Source: Candidatus Aegiribacteria sp. MLS_C (GTDB taxonomy: Bacteria > Fermentibacterota > Fermentibacteria > Fermentibacterales > JCC-6). Taken from it: a stretch of DNA of 54,275 nt. The notes under the pieces are model-generated. The model was not told the DNA's origin. It was given only the letters and a program-made list of their open reading frames with translations, and did no database searches. The stretch is taken from the NCBI GenBank assembly GCA_002030045.1, contig LQBI01000009.1, positions 1-54,275 of the forward strand, in the 5' to 3' direction. This document shows, piece after piece, positions 51,968-54,275 of the stretch. The position numbers and the translations under genes are program-made. Positions within the stretch are counted from its first letter, which is position 1, and every line of letters starts with the position of its first letter.

Positions 51968-52118
51968 GGACGGAGGAATTTTATTTTTTCTCGTGAATAA
52001 ATCAGCTAAATTCTGAAAGTCTGTTGAATAAAACTAAGTAACCACTTGAAGATTCTTTAGACTGGAAGACGAGAATAACCGGTTTAATCAGTTTATCAAA
52101 ATAAAATTGCTCCGTCCC
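51967..52118. mobile_element. AT-rich element with 21-bp terminal inverted repeats (MITE-like)
   Basis: The left end (51967-51987: GGGACGGAG, G, AATTTTATTTT) and right end (52098-52118, read on the other strand: GGGACGGAG, C, AATTTTATTTT) match at 20 of 21 positions. The ~110 bp between them is AT-rich, with no gene. A second inner pair, TCTCGT/ACGAGA, can form a further stem. It sits exactly between two convergent genes and touches both stop codons; TTAG occurs on both flanks (51964-51967 and 52121-52124). It resembles a non-autonomous insertion or a palindromic repeat dispersed by a Y1-type transposase. It might also act as a two-way terminator. Confidence 0.7.
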
Positions 52119-52120
52119 CC

Positions 52121-52819
52121 TTAGAGGAGGGCGGTGCGGAGAAGGTCGAGCAGTGGGGCGATCGCCAGTGCGGGGAGGTAGTTGGCCACCTTGACCTTCT
52201 TTATGTCCAGCAGAAGAAATCCTATTCCGAGGATCATCACGCCGCCGGTCGCTGTCATCTCGGTGATCATCGACTCCGTCAGTACCTCCTGAAGGAACCC
52301 GGCCCCGAGGGTTATACCGCCCTGAAAGACGAGGACCGTCAAAGCGGCGAAGGCCACACCGAAACCCATGCTCGCCGCGAAAGCCAGGCCGGCGAAACCG
52401 TCCAGCACGCTCTTTATGGCAAGGAGCCTGAAATTGCCGGTAAGGCCGTCCTCGATGGACCCAAGAAAGGTCATCGGTCCGATGCAGAAGACGAGGCTGG
52501 CGGTGACGAACCCTCTGGTGAAATCACCTCTCGTAAGCATCGGATACCTGGAGGCGGCCTTCTCGAAACTCCTGCCAAGGCCGTTCAGTCTCTCCTCGAG
52601 TCTCCACCACTCACCCAGCATTCCACCAAGCATAATACTGAGGAGGACTACCAGTATGTTGCCGGTGGTCAGCGCCATCTGCATGCCCAGGACAAGTGTG
52701 ATGAGCCCGATGCCGTAGATGACCGTCTGCCTGATACGGTCCGGGAGCCTGTCGCCAAGGAGCGTCCCAAGCCCGGCTCCCGCTATCACCGCGGCGGTGT
52801 TCAGAAGGGTCCCGGTCAG
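52121..52819 (-). CDS. DUF554 (YdfK/YqgA-like) membrane protein, probable CTG start
   Basis: A 232-residue integral membrane protein with about seven helices ('VIYGIGLITLVLGMQMALTT', 'NILVVLLSIMLGGMLGEWW', 'TATGGVMILGIGFLLLDIKK'). The DUF554 family normally starts M-x-G-T-x-x-N-x-x-A-I-I-x-G. Here the frame reads L-T-G-T-L-L-N-T-A-A-V-I-A-G from CTG 52819, with GAGAGG 7 nt upstream and no ATG/GTG/TTG before an in-frame TGA. The next possible start (GTG 52789) would remove the conserved N-terminus. CTG is therefore the most likely start. The function of the family is unknown; a transporter is suspected. Confidence 0.85.
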   Translation of the reverse strand: MTGTLLNTAAVIAGAGLGTLLGDRLPDRIRQTVIYGIGLITLVLGMQMALTTGNILVVLLSIMLGGMLGEWWRLEERLNGLGRSFEKAASRYPMLTRGDFTRGFVTASLVFCIGPMTFLGSIEDGLTGNFRLLAIKSVLDGFAGLAFAASMGFGVAFAALTVLVFQGGITLGAGFLQEVLTESMITEMTATGGVMILGIGFLLLDIKKVKVANYLPALAIAPLLDLLRTALL

Positions 52820-52913
52820 TTCTCCACCTCTCTCTTCCGGCTCTCTTCATATCTAAGAACCGAAAGATACGGTGAACCTGTTCTCGGTGCCAGTTACGCC
52901 CTGTGCCCGCCGC

Positions 52914-53930
52914 CTACTTCAGCACGACCAGGCTGGTGTTCGCCGTCATTCCCGAACCGGTTACCAGCCTTACTATATAGATACCGGACGAGGGCAGTTC
53001 GAATGTCTCCTCGTGCCCGTTCAGTGCCGGCACGCCTGCCACCTGTCTTCCCGAGAGGTCGTAGACCGAGATGTACCCGCCGGTCTCGTCAGGCAGGACT
53101 GGAGTGACCATTATAGTGCCGTTCGAGGGGTTCGGCCCTGCGACCAGGTCCGGCTGGACTGGCGCTTCCGCGCCGCCCTCGATACCGGTCATCAGGTCCA
53201 TGAACTTGTACCACCGGGCGTTGAGGACCTCCTTGTCCGCACTGGTGTACTTCTGCACGAAGACGGCAAGGTACAGGTTGTCGGAGACCCAGCTGGATAT
53301 GTCGTAATCCGCCTGGAAGTATACCGTGTCGGGATAGGGGGCCTGGAACTCGACCAGCGGTCCCGCAACTCCGAAGAGATTGTCCCTGAAGGCCTGCTCG
53401 AAGTAGGAACCGGCCCAGTACTGCACTCCGGGCACCTGGTCCTCCACGATGGTGGCGAACAGGCGTATCGGGTCGGTGAGTCCAAGGTCCTCCTCGGCCA
53501 CGAGCCCTATGCTCACGTTGCCGGTCTGGTCATCGCCGTTCCGGGCAACGAATATGTCCAGGTAGGAAGGTACGCCGATCCGGCTGCTCAGGGCGGATTC
53601 CAGGCCCGGACCGCTGCTGGAGGCATGTATCTTGCCATCCACCTGTACCCAGGGCACGCCGTTCACCCCGTAGGCGCTCTTCCTTGCGTTCTGCTCGGTG
53701 GGATTGGCCTGGTATATGGGATCATTCGCATAAGGCCAGTTCACATGAACCCTTATTACGGCGATCTCCCCGGAAGCAAGGTGGGTGTTGACGAATCCAT
53801 TGAGCGCGGGTTCGAAGTTCCAGCAGTAACTGCATCCGCAGTTGGTAAAATCCTCGATGAGCACGACCCTCTCCGCTCCGAATACCGGAACGGCCAGCAG
53901 GATAACGATTGATACGAACAGTAACCTCAT
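52914..53930 (-). CDS. Omp28-like thioredoxin-fold exported protein with sorting tail
   Basis: A 338-residue protein with signal peptide M-R-L-L-F-V-S-I-V-I-L-L-A-V-P-V-F-G and a thioredoxin-like start 'VVLIEDFTNCGCSYC' (Cys31, 33, 36) as in Omp28-related proteins. It continues 'GVNGVPWVQVDGK', the cis-Pro loop. The C-terminal ~85 residues are a sorting tail ('VAGPNPSNGTIMVTP', 'SVYDLSGRQVAGV', ending 'NTSLVVLK'). The redox role is uncertain; Omp28 proteins are surface antigens in Porphyromonas. A ~95 bp gap separates it from the DUF554 gene. Confidence 0.85.
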   Translation of the reverse strand: MRLLFVSIVILLAVPVFGAERVVLIEDFTNCGCSYCWNFEPALNGFVNTHLASGEIAVIRVHVNWPYANDPIYQANPTEQNARKSAYGVNGVPWVQVDGKIHASSSGPGLESALSSRIGVPSYLDIFVARNGDDQTGNVSIGLVAEEDLGLTDPIRLFATIVEDQVPGVQYWAGSYFEQAFRDNLFGVAGPLVEFQAPYPDTVYFQADYDISSWVSDNLYLAVFVQKYTSADKEVLNARWYKFMDLMTGIEGGAEAPVQPDLVAGPNPSNGTIMVTPVLPDETGGYISVYDLSGRQVAGVPALNGHEETFELPSSGIYIVRLVTGSGMTANTSLVVLK

Positions 53931-54056
53931 GATGCACCACCCTCTCAGATTTCCGAAATTCGAATGAATTTACGATGGTTGCGTACAGCAAGTCAAACCG
54001 TATCGTTCATCATATTCTGTCGTGGAGTCACCGGCAATATCCGGAACTGCTCTATA

Positions 54057-54275
54057 TCATTGTTCCAGCCGAAGAATGAAAACCTGCTGGAACAGCTCCG
54101 GGTTGCTGGAGAATGCGGCCATTCCCTCGGGTTCTATTGTGAAGCTCCAGAACTGGCCGGCATCCCCTACCCCCGGCACACGGGCCGTGAAGAGGTGCTC
54201 CCCTTCTGGAGAGAATCCCTCGAAGACGGGCTCGAGCTCCGTCCCCCTGCGCGCCCAAAGCCTTCCCTGGGAATC
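54057..54275 (-). CDS. 6-bladed beta-propeller protein, 5' end outside the window
   Basis: The last 72 codons of a gene that enters from the right edge: 'DSQGRLWARRGTELEPVFEG', 'FSPEGEHLFTARVPGVGD' and an end 'ELFQQVFILRLEQ'. The 'D..G.LW..RG......' plus 'F...G' pattern matches the final blades of the propeller lipoproteins at 49616-51967, so it is probably a third member of that family. The start is not visible. Confidence 0.6.
   Translation of the reverse strand, partial: DSQGRLWARRGTELEPVFEGFSPEGEHLFTARVPGVGDAGQFWSFTIEPEGMAAFSSNPELFQQVFILRLEQ

Overview
The window is GC-rich bacterial chromosome. Six complete predicted exported proteins end in the same kind of C-terminal beta-sandwich tail: a Pro-Asn-Pro start, a 'YD..GR' core and a final 'G(V/I/L)Y......' strand ending in V.R or V.K. 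These are FlgD-Ig-like or Por-secretion-like tails. Together with gingipain-like C25, Omp28-like, M16, prolyl-oligopeptidase-type S9 and many beta-propeller lipoproteins, they point to the Fibrobacterota-Chlorobiota-Bacteroidota side of the tree. A Fermentibacteria-like lineage is my best guess, but it is an inference with no marker gene to confirm it. No rRNA, tRNA or CRISPR array was recognised.

Layout. 0-5.3 kb is an eroded mobile/defence patch. It holds an IS4-type transposase cut by the window edge, a GNAT acetyltransferase, a winged-helix gene overlapping the 3' remnant of its nucleotidyltransferase partner, an intact XRE/AbiEii-type toxin-antitoxin pair with a readable promoter and operator, a TPR remnant and a signal-peptide gene with a stop codon. 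5.4-14.5 kb holds an RCC1-repeat secreted protein, small secreted and membrane proteins, a patatin phospholipase, a C25 protease and mscL. 15-22 kb holds a PQQ-type propeller plus sulfatase-fold operon, a membrane protein, an S9 peptidase, a methyltransferase and an SPFH fragment. 22.7-29.6 kb holds an APC permease-EIIA fusion, a triply broken AAA ATPase, a GNAT/DUF454 pair and a secreted alpha/beta hydrolase. 29.6-45.9 kb holds a P-type Ca-ATPase, small membrane proteins, a lipoprotein/barrel/lipoprotein operon, an M16 double peptidase, two large secreted propellers and two glycosyltransferases.

46.1-52.0 kb is the most unusual part. A protein with a papain-like Cys...His...Asn arrangement is transcribed away from a radical SAM/SPASM enzyme. 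That enzyme carries a hydrophobic segment and a further ~380 residues that I cannot place. It is followed at once by two paralogous propeller lipoproteins. A LysM-like remnant sits in the intergenic gap in the same frame as the radical SAM gene. This is the best candidate for an undescribed system, possibly a peptide- or envelope-modification locus. It is followed by a ~150 bp AT-rich element with 21-bp inverted ends, a DUF554 membrane protein that seems to start at CTG, an Omp28-like thioredoxin-fold protein, and the 3' end of a third propeller protein.

Recurring themes are gene erosion (about ten remnants), non-ATG starts (TTG, GTG, probably CTG and ATC), overlapping genes in tight operons, and an envelope-heavy gene content.
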